This document shows positions 1 to 9,425 of a stretch of DNA of 64,000 bases, piece after piece (the first letter of the stretch is position 1; every line of letters begins with the position of its first letter). The translations under genes and the position numbers were made by a program. The stretch is from assembly GCF_001949145.1 (NCBI RefSeq), contig NW_019091424.1:1015069-1079068 (forward strand), given 5' to 3'. Source of the DNA: Acanthaster planci. Lineage: Eukaryota; Echinodermata; Asteroidea; Valvatida; Acanthasteridae. The notes under the pieces are model-generated. The model had not been told where the DNA came from and did not search any database. It saw only the letters and a program-made list of their open reading frames with translations.

Positions 1-401
1 ATACTATCGACGAATTAAGCTTCGTAGTGTGGCCATAAGATTAATCTTCTGAAGCCCCAATGTCGTTGGGAAAAGAAACAATTAAACTGCCGGGACATTT
101 CTTTTAGGTAGCTGAGCCTTGGAGAATTTTTAAGGTATATCTTTGCGGTCATTTTGACACCAATTTTGTGAAAATCGAACATACCGTTCTTGCGCAGCGC
201 GCATTTTTCTGGACAGGTCAGGCGGGCTGGCACGCATGTAGCCTTGAACTTCAATTAACCGTAACAAAAAAACAATACATCTAATCGAGTTCAAACTTCA
301 CATTTGTAATGGTAAAGAGTGTGGCACAGCCGAGTTCTTGGGAGGCGGAATCCGCCCCCCCCCCAGCTGTATAAGATGGACCAAAATAGATCTTTGAGCA
401 T
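1..401. other. Probable SLC7 intron, nothing recognised
   Basis: This stretch should be intron 8 of the transporter or sequence beyond it. I see no exon for helices 11-12 on the minus strand and no clear repeat pair, apart from a C-run near 355. Confidence 0.4.
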
Positions 402-748
402 TGGGCGTAAATCCCAGGGGATGGGGGTACATATACACACCCCACTTTGTGAGGTGGGGGCTGGGCACTGAATCATCCCCTCACACACACTTTTGGCGAT
501 GAACCCAAAATTAAAGCGGATAGTAAAGAATTTTCAGGATTTCCTCACGACTAAAATGTTTGCAATATCTGTTAAACGGGAAAGCTTTTTAAAAAGCCAT
601 AAATATGCCATTCTGATGCAAGATTCCGCATGAATTTGATACACATAACAGATGTACATCTTTATCATAAACATCGCCCCCTATATTGTGTATATGGTGC
701 CCCCCCACTTTTCAAATTTCCATGGCCGGGCAAGTCACCCCCACACAC
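402..748. repeat. Dispersed repeat, copy 1 (next to SLC7 exon 8 donor)
   Basis: It shares ordered blocks with 10585-10925: 'gcgtaaatccc', a GGGGTACATATA-like block, '-TGAATCA-CCCC', AAAAAGCCATAAAT-TGCCATTCTGA, and GGTGCCCCCCC-TTTCAAAT-T--ATGGC. A third, more diverged copy lies at 3330-3620. Identity is patchy, so this is an old non-autonomous element of unknown class. Confidence 0.55.
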
Positions 749-760
749 ACACACACTTAC

Positions 761-910
761 CTTCAACGGTCGCTCCAAATCAGGCCTTCTCCAACGCAGG
801 AATAACATGCCAGTGATGGAAACACCGACGCCTGTCCAGAACACGAAGTTAAAGTAGTTTAGCAGCTGTCCAATGTCGGCCGCAAAGAGGTACATAAGTG
901 ACATGAAACA
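761..910 (-). CDS. SLC7 coding exon 8 (residues 378-427), last one in the window
   Basis: After acceptor CCCCCGCAAG it encodes [20 protein letters not shown], a second hydrophobic helix, and [13 protein letters not shown] before donor GTAAGT. This covers helices 9-10 and the conserved basic loop. The intron starts with a GT run and enters a dispersed repeat within about 15 nt. Confidence 0.88.
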
Positions 911-3900
911 CTTGCGGGGGAAGACGGGGAAAAAGATACAGAAGTTAAGCATGGTGTATTGAAAGCTCAACTTTCACTGATGTGTTTGTAATTCAAAGAG
1001 CTTTTACTGACACACAGACTTTGGAATCTGTTTACAATTTGGTTTCTTTACATTTATCTGAAATATTTCCATCTTCGGAAATTTAGACCCAGCTCATCAC
1101 ATTTACATGAAAATTTGAAACTTAAAATAAAGCCATACACGGTGTGATTGTGTAATGAAGAAATGTCATTTTCTTTACCATAAACGCGAGGGCTGCCAGG
1201 GGCGTTTCTTGTCCCACATGAATCATTCCAAGTACCTGAGGGAGCGACTCGCTACGAGCACCAACAAAGCTAAGCCTAAACAACCCAAACCGAAAAGGGA
1301 AAAATGATCAACATCATTAGCCAACATTTTAAGCCGAGGTATTCCAGGTAATGTAAAGTGGCGTTTCAGCAAACAGCATCAATCCGTTTTGAAGAGTCTT
1401 GCACTGAAAATGTGAAAAGTGTATATACAGTTCGTAAGTGTGATGTCACCAGTTTACACCACGCCCGCTACACATGCTCTGCACATGCATTGATGCATGG
1501 GACCATGGAACCGGAAGTTAACGCGCAACTTCAGCGATCGTCCAGTGGAAGCCTGCAAATTGTGGCTCGTCTGCCTTTGTGACGAAGTCACTTTAGAAAT
1601 GAAACAGTAGATTTGATATTCGTGATTCAAAATATCGAAAATGACGCAATTTTAACAATGCATACAATTATTCAGATTTTCATCCTATCGACCACAGTAC
1701 AAAGTACATGTAATAGGGTGTGTGAAGCCCTTATCTGTAAAGCTGAAACGTTCGTCTGAATGACTACTAGGGTACGAGCATATTTATGTATCTCAAAGAT
1801 AACTGCAAGATACTTACCGTGAGCTTGCCATAAGCATTCCGTTGACTGCGCCGAACGTGGACAGGGCGACCGATACGGGCATGATAACAGCTGCTGCTCC
1901 CAAAACCTTCTCCCCAAACGTCTGTAAAGACAATTCATATTGTCGGGAAAAAAATCCCATTTGTAATAGTTCTTTAACAAGTTGACGAATCTAGGGCGCG
2001 CGCAGGGGTAGGCTACTCTGATGCCCCTTTGATATTCACAAAAACTTTAAAGATGTACAACCAACTGCGCATTTGTTTCTGTGCCCCAAGGTGCACCCGA
2101 CTAACACCCCTGTCCACGATCTCTGTAGCAATCATGGCACCGATTCCTTGTGAAGTTTCCGAGCTTTCGGGAAGTCAAGATACACTCCGTTTGGGGGGAC
2201 CAACTAGCCAAAATAAATTTTTCAGAAATTCAAGTTGTGAAGAAAAAAATGTTACTGCCACTGGTTACACGTGATGTAGGCCTGCACACACTTACCAGCG
2301 CTACTGCAGGCGAAATTAACAACTCCTGAGGGCTCATGGCGGCCAAATAGCTGATGTTGGCTAGGACGTAGACGGTGGTAACCACGGGCACAGCTATGAT
2401 AATCGCCAGGGGCATATTCCTTCCCAAAAAAAGGTATCACTGCACTGTTATTTGAATGAATGGTTACATCCGATTGTTTTGCAATCATTTTGCTTGTCAC
2501 TGAATTTAGAAACTGACATCAGAAGACGACACTAAACCTCATTCGTATTGCACTAATTTCGAAAAAAAATCGACTCATTAAGAGAGGCCAAAGATTTATG
2601 TGATTGACGTGCTGAAGTGTTTCATCTAATATGACCCATATTGCACTAAGTGATTCAATTTCCTCGGAAATACCCAGGGTTTATGCACGGTGGTTTTTTG
2701 TTTAATTTGGTGAAATCAAAAATTACTACGTTGACTACGGTGCCATATTTTTCACCTGTTTGGATTTTGCAGTTCCTCGGTCAAGAAGTTCAGGTTGCTC
2801 CTGTATTTTGTTTGAACCAAAAGCACAGAAAATTAAAACATTACAAGGAGGGCAATTTCGTAATGGGTGAAGTATTATCTGCAAAAGAATGTTCGTCATA
2901 AGAATTTTTTTTCTCGTCACAATTCCCTTTTCAGCATTAAATGTCGTCGTGTACTTGTATGCTGTGGATTTTTGGAGTGGAATTTGTCACCCACCAGCCA
3001 CCGTAGGCAAAGAGTCCCGCGTAGATGGCCTGAGCGATCCCTGACGCCGATACTTCCAGTCCGGGTACGGTGTCGAAGCTGTTCTGAAAACTGGTCGTGG
3101 TGCCTGTTTGTTGGAATAGGGATTCATGATACAAGACGAGATGCTGTGAAAACCATTTCCCCGAAACTGCTCAGCTTAGTTTGTAATTGGGAATTAATGA
3201 TTTATATTTCTATAATATAAAATTGGAAGTGTTGAAATAACTTCTTGCGCCCGCCATTTGTGTATAGAATCTACTCGTATTTTGGAAGATTTCTATTATT
3301 GAAACCCTCGTGCCATTTTGATTTCACAACATAACCGCTTGTGTAATTGACATATACATGACCCCCCATTTCCATGTACGATTATGTAATCGTACATGTA
3401 AATGGGAGGGGGTTCATCATCCCCCACATTTTTTTAAAGGGGCATCGGCCATTGAATCAACCCTCTTCGTGGTGAGAAACAATTAACGCAGATTTTGAAG
3501 ATCTTTTCAGAGTTCTCAACTACCAAAAGGTATTCAATAGCACTCAAAAAGGGAGAACCATTTGTTTAAAATCCATAAAGACACCTTTTTAATGAAAAGG
3601 TTCGGCATGAGTAGATGTACATCTGTATCGTCTCCCCAACTGTCATGACGGTGTTCAAACTTCAGTTGGCAACTCATCCATTCCCAGTTTGAGGCACAAA
3701 TTTACGCCATTATGCGGTACACACAAGAAGGAAAGGGACGCATTTCTCACCCCTGTCCATTTAGCAGCGTTTGCCCTTCCCGTCCCTGACAACCATCATC
3801 AGGTCTGCGTGCTACGTCGAAGTATTGCATCATGATAAAAAAAACGTAGCCGCTATCTCGCGCCCTTGAAGAGTTGCCGTGATTCTACCCTATCCCTAGA

Positions 3901-6521
3901 GCACTCCACAATTGGTAACGTGCTCTCCACGCTCAGGTAAACAACGGTTGTTTTGAAAATGGATTGTCGATTGGTATAGTGCACTGAACCTGAGCTTGTG
4001 GTTTCTAGCTGACCGGTCGACAGGTATTTGGGGCCAATTGCTTAAGTTTCAAGGGCTCCCAACTATTATATCGCGACTTTGAGATGACGGACTTGAGATT
4101 TCTGAAGGTATGCTTTACGGTGAATTTTATACTAAATTGTTTGCAGAGGACAAACAGGTCCCCAAAGGTTTGAGGATCCCAGATTGGACAATCGAGTTCA
4201 AATTCTGAGGTAGCCCCTCAAAAAGGAGAAAAATGCGGGTCCATGATTGCGGTTATTTACATACTTCAGTGCGGGTCATGGGCTGACTTTACAGATTTGT
4301 ACAGCGCGTACAAGCTAAATGTCTTCATGTACACGTACAGGCTAAGCAGCAAGTTTATTAAGCCAACTCCATTGGAGGCCAACTTTGTATTTGATTAATA
4401 TCCCTAAGATGTAGTTGTTACCTCGCTTCAACTTCAGCACTCGGTTAAAGTAAACTTGCAGACTGGAAAAAATTAAACAAATCCAGGAAAACATGGTACA
4501 GCTTCAAACATTCGACCCCATAACCAGTAAGCTCTATTTCAAGACTCTGAATTCACAAAGCACCCGATCCGACTACCCACCGCTACTTATAAGTGAGGCC
4601 CGTGCAGAAAATTAGCCATGCAGTAACTGCTGTGATGCTGACATAATATCGTATGATGCAATACAGTAGACCAACTTGGCTAGTGCATGCAAACTTTCGT
4701 GACGCTGACTAGCCTCACTTATACGTTTGCCTACTGTATTGCATCATACGAGAATATATAGCATCACAGTTATTGCATGACAGTTTTGCTGCACAGGCTT
4801 CACTTATAAGTCGAATGGGGGGCAACGTTGGCTAAAAAGATTCATCACTCATCGAAACATGTGTCACCAGGAGGGGGCAAGGGGAAAATAAACAAGACGG
4901 AGAAGATAATCACCAATTTCCATGAAGAGGAAAATCCGACCTGACCCCCATCCGCAGTGGATTACCCATCTGCTCCTGTTCGGAAAGGGATCCTCTCTCT
5001 AAGCGACACTCATGTATCTTCGTGCCATAAAAACAGCTGTCCCAAACTTTTTTTTCTAATAAAGGGAGTGGCAGCTTACCTTTGGTGAGTTCGATGATGC
5101 CCATGACGATGATGAGAATCAGAGCCAACATCTTCCCCAGCGTAAAGACATCCTGGACCCGAGTGGCCATGCGCACACTAAAGCCATTTATTATTGTCAG
5201 CGTAACTGGGAACAGAACAAACATGACAAATGTATCCAAGGGGATATGAGATATTTTTCTTCCTCTTGTTTCTGTTTTTCTTATGGAGGTTACATTTTAT
5301 GGGAACATGTAACCTTGGGATAAGTACACTTTCGTATAACCGAGACAAGAGCACGAGAGGTGAATTGATTTCGTGTCCTGTGAATAAAAAATTCCATTGC
5401 ATAATATTCCCACATGCCAACCACACCTGGCAAGCCCGTTGGCCGATTAGCTGGTACAAAAGTTTCCTTGAGTTCGAGTATGCACGAAGTGTTCCTTGGA
5501 GTGCAGCTTGTACTTAGTTTCTTGTAATAAATGATCCAAGTGTTTTGACACCATACAGGTGTTAGCATAAACCTGCATTTCGTTTGGCGTCAGAGGTGAA
5601 ATATCGGAAGATAGGGGCATCTATCCGAGATTGAGTCGCGGGAATTCAAAGAAGTCAACATCACCAACAGGCACCAGGGTGGGGTGAAGTTTTTGGGGTG
5701 GGGTGTGCACATTTTTCAAGGGGGCATTGAAGATAGTAACTTGAGACTCGTAAGTTGGGCACCTACCTGGGGGCTCAGACAGTGCCTGGGGCAAAGTTAC
5801 CCACCCTGTGCCCCTTCCATTTCCACCACTATCTGCAGGATCGTGTGTAATGATTTCTCATCTATCGGTCTCAAGAGTTTTGTACTGCAGTTGGTCTTGC
5901 TTAAAAGTGACCTCTGTCATTGAGTGAGTAAAGAAAATGCCCCGACTCATCTCTTTCTTCACAGAACTCAACTTTTAGCCGTGCTCGAGACTCACCTAGG
6001 CATACAGCAGCTAGGAGGCTCCGCAACTCGATCGACGGGGGACATTCTGGTTCCAGGTAGAAAGGCAGAGACACGTAGTTGGCAAAAGTCAAGGCGATAA
6101 TTGCCTGCTGACTAGGAAAAGCCACCATCATGGTCACCCAGAGATACAAAAAGCCGGGTAGGGAGCCGAAAGCAGTCCGGATGTAGGTGAAGTCCCCACC
6201 GGATGCTGACAGCGTGGTACCCAGCTCGGCGTAGCACAGCGCACCCACCAAGGACATGGCTCCACAAGCCGCCCAGATCAAGACCGACGAGCCCGCCGAG
6301 CCGCTGTTGACTAACACGCCCACAGGGGAGATGAAGATACCGGAGCCGACGATGGAGCCCACGATCACCGTCACGGCATTGAGGAGGGTAACCTTCCGGA
6401 GCAGTTTCACGTCGCTCTCTACTGACGAACTGCCCGAGTCGCTGTGTAAGGACATCTTGTCGCTGCCCTTCACAGAATGGTTCTCAGACGAGACGGTTGG
6501 ATCCAGTCCGTTGGGTTTCAT
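761..6521 (-). CDS. SLC7 family amino-acid transporter (heteromeric transporter light chain), 5' part, isoform from exon 1A
   Basis: Eight exons joined by GT-AG introns keep one frame for 1281 nt (427 codons): 6521-5996, 5205-5080, 3103-2995, 2800-2756, 2419-2296, 1921-1818, 1275-1179 and 910-761. The product matches the LAT/b0,+AT light-chain branch of the APC superfamily, which exchanges amino acids across the plasma membrane and is disulfide-linked to an SLC3 heavy chain. Visible marks are the unwound helix-1 motif GSGIFIS near residues 59-65, Cys160 in EPECPP where light chains carry the heavy-chain cysteine, [10 protein letters not shown] in helix 5, [23 protein letters not shown] and the loop [10 protein letters not shown]. 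An in-frame TAA lies 9 nt before the ATG. Helices 11-12 and the stop must lie left of the window. b0,+AT (SLC7A9) or xCT-like is the closest feel, but the exact subfamily is not certain. Confidence 0.9.
1179..1275 (-). CDS. SLC7 coding exon 7 (residues 345-377)
   Basis: After acceptor GGTTGTTTAG the exon gives [20 protein letters not shown], then [13 protein letters not shown], and donor GTAAAG in phase 0. It matches the SRLxFxGAREGxLPxxLxMIHV-TPxPAL block of the family. The usual Arg-Glu-Gly is replaced by Arg-Ser-Glu-Ser here, and Pro-Ala-Leu by Ala-Ala-Leu. Confidence 0.85.
1818..1921 (-). CDS. SLC7 coding exon 6 (residues 311-344)
   Basis: It reads [20 protein letters not shown] and on to [14 protein letters not shown], then CG before donor GTAAGT (phase 2). 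TFGE, LSTFG and NG are standard light-chain helix 8 residues. The longest open frame here is a different one, so ORF scans point to the wrong translation. Confidence 0.88.
2296..2419 (-). CDS. SLC7 coding exon 5 (residues 269-310)
   Basis: After the split Arg codon it reads [20 protein letters not shown] and continues to [14 protein letters not shown], then donor GTAAGT in phase 0. This is helix 7 and the MSPxELL loop typical of SLC7 light chains. The acceptor tract is unusual (TTTTTTTGGGAAG), but the frame and the protein match support it. Confidence 0.88.
2756..2800 (-). CDS. SLC7 coding exon 4, a 45-nt exon (residues 254-268)
   Basis: This short exon is too small for ORF scans. The acceptor CAAACAAAATACAG is followed by [15 protein letters not shown] and donor GTGAAA. 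The phase is 2 on both sides and fits exons 3 and 5 exactly. Family proteins have the equivalent N-[FY]-[LV]-T-E-E-x-x-x-P-x-[RK]-N-[LM]-P at this point, so the exon supplies the loop between helices 6 and 7. Confidence 0.88.
2995..3103 (-). CDS. SLC7 coding exon 3 (residues 218-253)
   Basis: Acceptor CCAACAAACAG, then [20 protein letters not shown] and a segment ending FAYGGW, the helix 6 region that lines the substrate path in APC carriers. The donor GTGGGT after TACGGTGGCTG gives phase 2 and completes Trp with the next exon. A second GT lies 6 nt downstream but breaks the frame with exon 4. Confidence 0.88.
3330..3620. repeat. Dispersed repeat, copy 3 (diverged)
   Basis: The sequence GGCCATTGAATCAACCC, followed by about 130 nt and CCATAAAGA, parallels the order of blocks in copies at 402-748 and 10585-10925. 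The copy is diverged and carries the hairpin at its left edge. Confidence 0.35.
3357..3417. repeat. 60-bp hairpin
   Basis: The arms CCCCCCATTT-ATGTACGATTA and TAATCGTACATG-AAATGGGAGGGGG pair across a 2-nt centre. The inner 24 nt are a perfect palindrome and the outer arms have few mismatches. Confidence 0.7.
4585..4811. mobile_element. Fold-back MITE in SLC7 intron 2
   Basis: The left end ACTTATAAGTGAGGCCCGTG and the right end, read in reverse complement, ACTTATAAGTGAAGCCTGTG, start matching arms of about 90 nt. Inner blocks such as GTATGATGCAATACAGTAG also pair. The element is 227 bp with no coding capacity. The terminal ACTTATAAGT is itself palindromic, so the target duplication cannot be read unambiguously. 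Confidence 0.75.
5080..5205 (-). CDS. SLC7 coding exon 2 (residues 176-217)
   Basis: Helix 5 exon. After the acceptor TTCTGTTCCCAG it reads [20 protein letters not shown] and then a hydrophobic run ending in ELTK, with donor GTAAGC. The phase is 1 on both sides, matching exon 1A or 1B and exon 3. RVQ followed by GK is the helix 5 signature of LAT-type carriers. Confidence 0.9.
5996..6521 (-). CDS. SLC7 coding exon 1A (residues 1-175)
   Basis: This exon encodes a hydrophilic N-terminus rich in Ser (residues 1-40), then helices 1 to about 4, including GSGIFIS and Cys160. It ends in phase 1 at a consensus donor (CCTAG then GTGAGT). The acceptor of exon 2 at 5206 supplies TT, giving a Val codon and the family-typical continuation. 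The exon is 526 nt, the same length as its duplicate at 8582-9107. Confidence 0.9.
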
Positions 6522-6825
6522 GTCTACTTAGGCCCCCTACGCTTGTAAATTATTTCTGTATCGTGTCTCGCAAAAAATTAAACCCCAGGATAAACTCAGT
6601 CACCCAAACACCCAACGCAGGCTTAACAATTAAGGCACCAGGGACCACGGCAACTTTGCTACTGTCAAACGTGCTGCGATTGCGACAGACACTTCCAGGC
6701 AAGCACGAACTTTGTAGTGTCAAACTAAACGCACCCAAAGATGTTTACTTTTCTTCCTACGCACACAATGATATGTGCATTACCGTGGAAAATGATAAGC
6801 CTGTCCAATACTCTATGTCATAAGT

Positions 6826-6850
6826 CAAGATTGGAAATCACGTGGTTTGA
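6826..6850. promoter_or_regulatory. Conserved 25-nt block with E-box upstream of exon 1A
   Basis: A 25-nt stretch (CAAGATTGGAAATCACGTGG plus TTTGA) is identical at 9401-9425 upstream of exon 1B, although the surrounding noncoding DNA is much diverged. It holds CACGTG (6839-6844), a bHLH-type E-box. It lies about 310 nt before both start codons, so a shared promoter or enhancer element is likely. Function is inferred. Confidence 0.45.
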
Positions 6851-6873
6851 GTCACCACCAATAGAATTGCTAC

Positions 6874-7142
6874 TGTAACGTCTCTCGTATGTGTATTGTA
6901 GGGTAGTGAGTTGTGGTGTGGACTGATTGGCACACAGCTAATTTATTCTAAATAATAAAAATTATCATCTTCTATTGGTGAGACTGGATATCATTTGTAA
7001 GGGATATTCATTACAAAATGAATAATCACAGCATAAAGGTGTTCCATTTCTGAGCAGTTTACTTGGGAAAAATCGATAGGAAATAAGGGTTACAGCTAAA
7101 CGCTCGGGAATGGGTTTGAGTAGTTGTTCCCAAAGGTGCCCA
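6874..7142. mobile_element. LTR-like direct repeat R1
   Basis: R1 starts TGTAACGTCTCTC and aligns with R2 (8012-8297, TGTAATGTCTCTC) through shared blocks: GGACTGAT, TTTATTCT-AATAAT, GAGAC-GGATAT, CATATTCATTA, AGCATAA, ACTTGGG and GTTGTTCCC-AGGGTGCCC. Together they flank a gag-like remnant, as LTRs would. Identity is low, so the element is old. No target duplication is readable. Confidence 0.5.
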
Positions 7143-7179
7143 ATTGAGAACGATCGCTGGGTAGTCGTAATTTGGTCTC

Positions 7180-7950
7180 AGAAAATTGATTTCGAAGAAC
7201 AGTGTACTCCCTGGTAGCTTGATACGTTTCTTCTTGGACTGATGTTTTTCCGTTTTAAGCTGTGCGATGTAGTAGTTTGGCAAATAGCGTTCGTCAAACT
7301 ACTTGCCAAGCTCCTTCGCCAAGATGTCGAAGGACTTGACGGCTTAGGGATGAAAGTTACTGGAAAACGTACTCGGCTGCCTTTCCTCGTAGACTGCTCA
7401 GAAGCCGAAACAGCGTTTCTTCTTCGGTCTAGCGACAACTTGAAGCCTTAGCGAGACCCATCTGTTGTCAGACGAAGCCCTCCCGTGAATTTGTACCGTC
7501 GATTTCTCCTTGACGAGGATGAGGAACATTCGGCCGATGACTCGGCTGTGTTCGAGGTGAATGAGGCTCGGTTGCTCTGCCACTGTAGAGTTGACTACGA
7601 TGTCTGGCGTAGATGTTACTTCCCGTGACTCCTGTGAGAGGTTTGCTGAAACAACCTGGCATTTGTCTGCTCAGCCTTGGGTGGGCATGACGCAGCATTT
7701 GAACGGAGTTGTTTCAGCTCTTTCTCCGCCTCCAATGAACGAAGCTTCAAGAGTTCAAATTCTAGTTTGACTTTTTTGAACTTCTGAACCTTCTGCCTGA
7801 AGCCAGGGGTCAGTATGTCATGTCCGGTCCGCATACAATGACTACAATCTGTGAGGCTTTTGGCTTTGTTTGCCGGGCATGATGATGATTGATTTTCACT
7901 GACTGAAAGAGAGAGCTCAAAGCTAACGAGCACAAAATCCGCTCAGAGGG
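7180..7950 (-). pseudogene. Degenerate retroelement gag-like remnant
   Basis: Read on the minus strand with several frame changes and stops, fragments resemble LTR-retrotransposon gag: EETLFRLLSSLRGKAAEYVF, then ELGK-stop-FDERYLPNYYIAQL, and upstream a helical KLEFELLKLRSLEAEKELKQ segment next to CSHCMRTGH, which fits the first three ligands of a CCHC knuckle. No pol is present. It is broken in many places and lies between two LTR-like repeats. Assignment rests on pattern memory only. Confidence 0.4.
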
Positions 7951-8011
7951 ATGTTTGAAGTGACTTAATTAAAAGTCATGCTCTAGTTCACAAACCACCA
8001 CTTGCCACGAA

Positions 8012-8297
8012 TGTAATGTCTCTCTTAGGGTAGGGAGCTAGCCGTTATCAAAAATAATGATAAGGAACCACTGGACTGATATACACTCGGCTTTATTTAT
8101 TTATTCTGAATAATTATTAACATGGTCCAAATTTACCAGATCAATTCCTGCTAGCGAGACAGGATATTACAGTAAGGCATATTCATTAACAATACTTAGA
8201 GCATAATTCATCAAAATCTAGGCACTTGGGTAATTCTTGCCAGGGCTATACGTTCAGGAATGGTAAATAAGTTGTTGTCCCCGAGGGTGCCCTTTCA
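8012..8297. mobile_element. LTR-like direct repeat R2
   Basis: Partner of R1 (6874-7142) in the same orientation; it starts TGTAATGTCTCTC and ends near CCTTTCA at 8297. In the orientation of the gag-like remnant (minus strand) this would be the 5' LTR. Confidence 0.5.
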
Positions 8298-8581
8298 GGG
8301 GACTCGGAGGTTCGGTTGTGTTCACTTCAATACTTTATGGAGGACACCCGGGAGGCTCGGACATCTTCTGGGGCACATCCCGCCTTCCCTGCGACCCCTC
8401 CCATGTACACCACTGCCTACAGAATCGTCAGTAGGCCTAATTGTTTCTCATCTATCGATTTCGGAGTTTTGTAGTGCAGTTTGTTGTACTGTTTTAAACG
8501 AAGCCCTGTCATTTAGTGAACAAAATGCTCCTACCTGCCTCTTTCTAGAACTCAAGTTAGCTGCAATATATTGCTACTCAC

Positions 8582-9107
8582 CTAGGCATACAGCAGCTAG
8601 GAGGCTCCGCAACTCGATCGACGGGGGACATTCTGGTTCCGGGTAGAAAGGCAGAGACACGTAGTTGGCAAAGGTCAAGGCGATAATTGCCTGCTGACTA
8701 GGAAAAGCCACCATCATGGTCACCCAAAGATACAGAAAGCCGGGCAGGGAGCCGAAAGCAGTCCGGATGTAGGTGAAGTCCCCACCGGATTCGGACAGCG
8801 TCGTACCCAGCTCGGCGTAGCACAGCGCGCCCACCAAGGAGATTGCTCCACAAGCCGCCCAGATCAAGACCGACGAGCCCGCCGAGCCGCTGTTGGCTAA
8901 CACGCCCACAGGGGAGATGAAGATACCGGAGCCGACGATGGAGCCCACGATCACCGTCACGGCATTGAGGAGAGAAACCTTCCGCAGCAGTTTCACATCG
9001 CTCACTACCGACGAACTTCCCGAGTTGCTGTATAAGGACATCTTGTCGCTGCCCTTCACAGAATGGTTCTCAGACGAGGCGGTTGGATCCAGTCCGGTGG
9101 GTTCCAT
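8582..9107 (-). CDS. SLC7 duplicated first coding exon 1B
   Basis: This second copy of the first coding exon has the same length (526 nt), phase and donor position as exon 1A. The two 175-residue products differ at 11 positions by my count (about 94% identity), mostly in the N-terminal tail; GSGIFIS and Cys160 are unchanged. There is no stop or frameshift. No separate copies of exons 2-8 follow it before exon 1A, so its only partners in the window are exon 2 onward at 5205 and below. It is probably an alternative first exon with its own promoter. A possible acceptor (TTTTTTAG at 9114) just before the ATG could join an upstream untranslated exon. The alternative is an orphan duplicate that is conserved by gene conversion. 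Confidence 0.82.
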
Positions 9108-9400
9108 GTCTCCCTAAAAAATGTAAACCCCAGGATAAACTCAGTCACCCAACGACCCACAGACAAAAGCGGATTTTACAAGGCACCAGCTAGGACCACG
9201 GCAACCTGCGTTTCTGTCAGACATGCTGCACTAGCAGTAGACACTTTCAAGCAACCTCGAACTTTGTTGTGCTGAACGCACCCGACGACGTTTACTTTTT
9301 TCTCCCTATAACTATTCAAATTCATCCTACTTTAATACACAATTGTATGTGCATGTACAGCAGAATATGATTAGCCTATCCCATACCTTTTGTCATTTGC

Positions 9401-9425
9401 CAAGATTGGAAATCACGTGGTTTGA
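9401..9425. promoter_or_regulatory. Conserved 25-nt block with E-box upstream of exon 1B
   Basis: Identical to 6826-6850, with CACGTG at 9414-9419. In this copy the block runs into TGACGTCA, a CRE-like palindrome (9423-9430) that copy A has lost (it reads TGAGTCA, AP-1-like). Confidence 0.45.

Larger units (their letters stand above)
3104..5079. other. SLC7 intron 2 with repeats
   Basis: This intron is about 2 kb between coding exons 2 and 3. It holds the 3357-3417 hairpin, a copy of the dispersed repeat (3330-3620) and the fold-back at 4585-4811. I saw no additional exon. Confidence 0.6.
5743..6873. repeat. Duplicated segment, copy A (exon 1A with flanks)
   Basis: This block aligns with 8298-9450: intron-side sequence (TTTCTCATCTATCG, AGTTTTGTA-TGCAGTT), the 526-nt exon and upstream sequence as far as GAATTGCTAC at 6873. 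Noncoding parts are strongly diverged, while the exon is nearly unchanged. The boundaries are set where similarity fades and are accurate to about 10 nt. Confidence 0.7.

Noticed and set aside
3226-3240. CRISPR-like or phage-like repeats anywhere in the window
   Set aside because: No regularly spaced identical repeats were found, and the spliced genes show this is animal DNA.
7242-7770. Plus-strand open frames in the gag-like region
   Set aside because: The gag resemblance is on the minus strand; the plus frames have no recognisable product.
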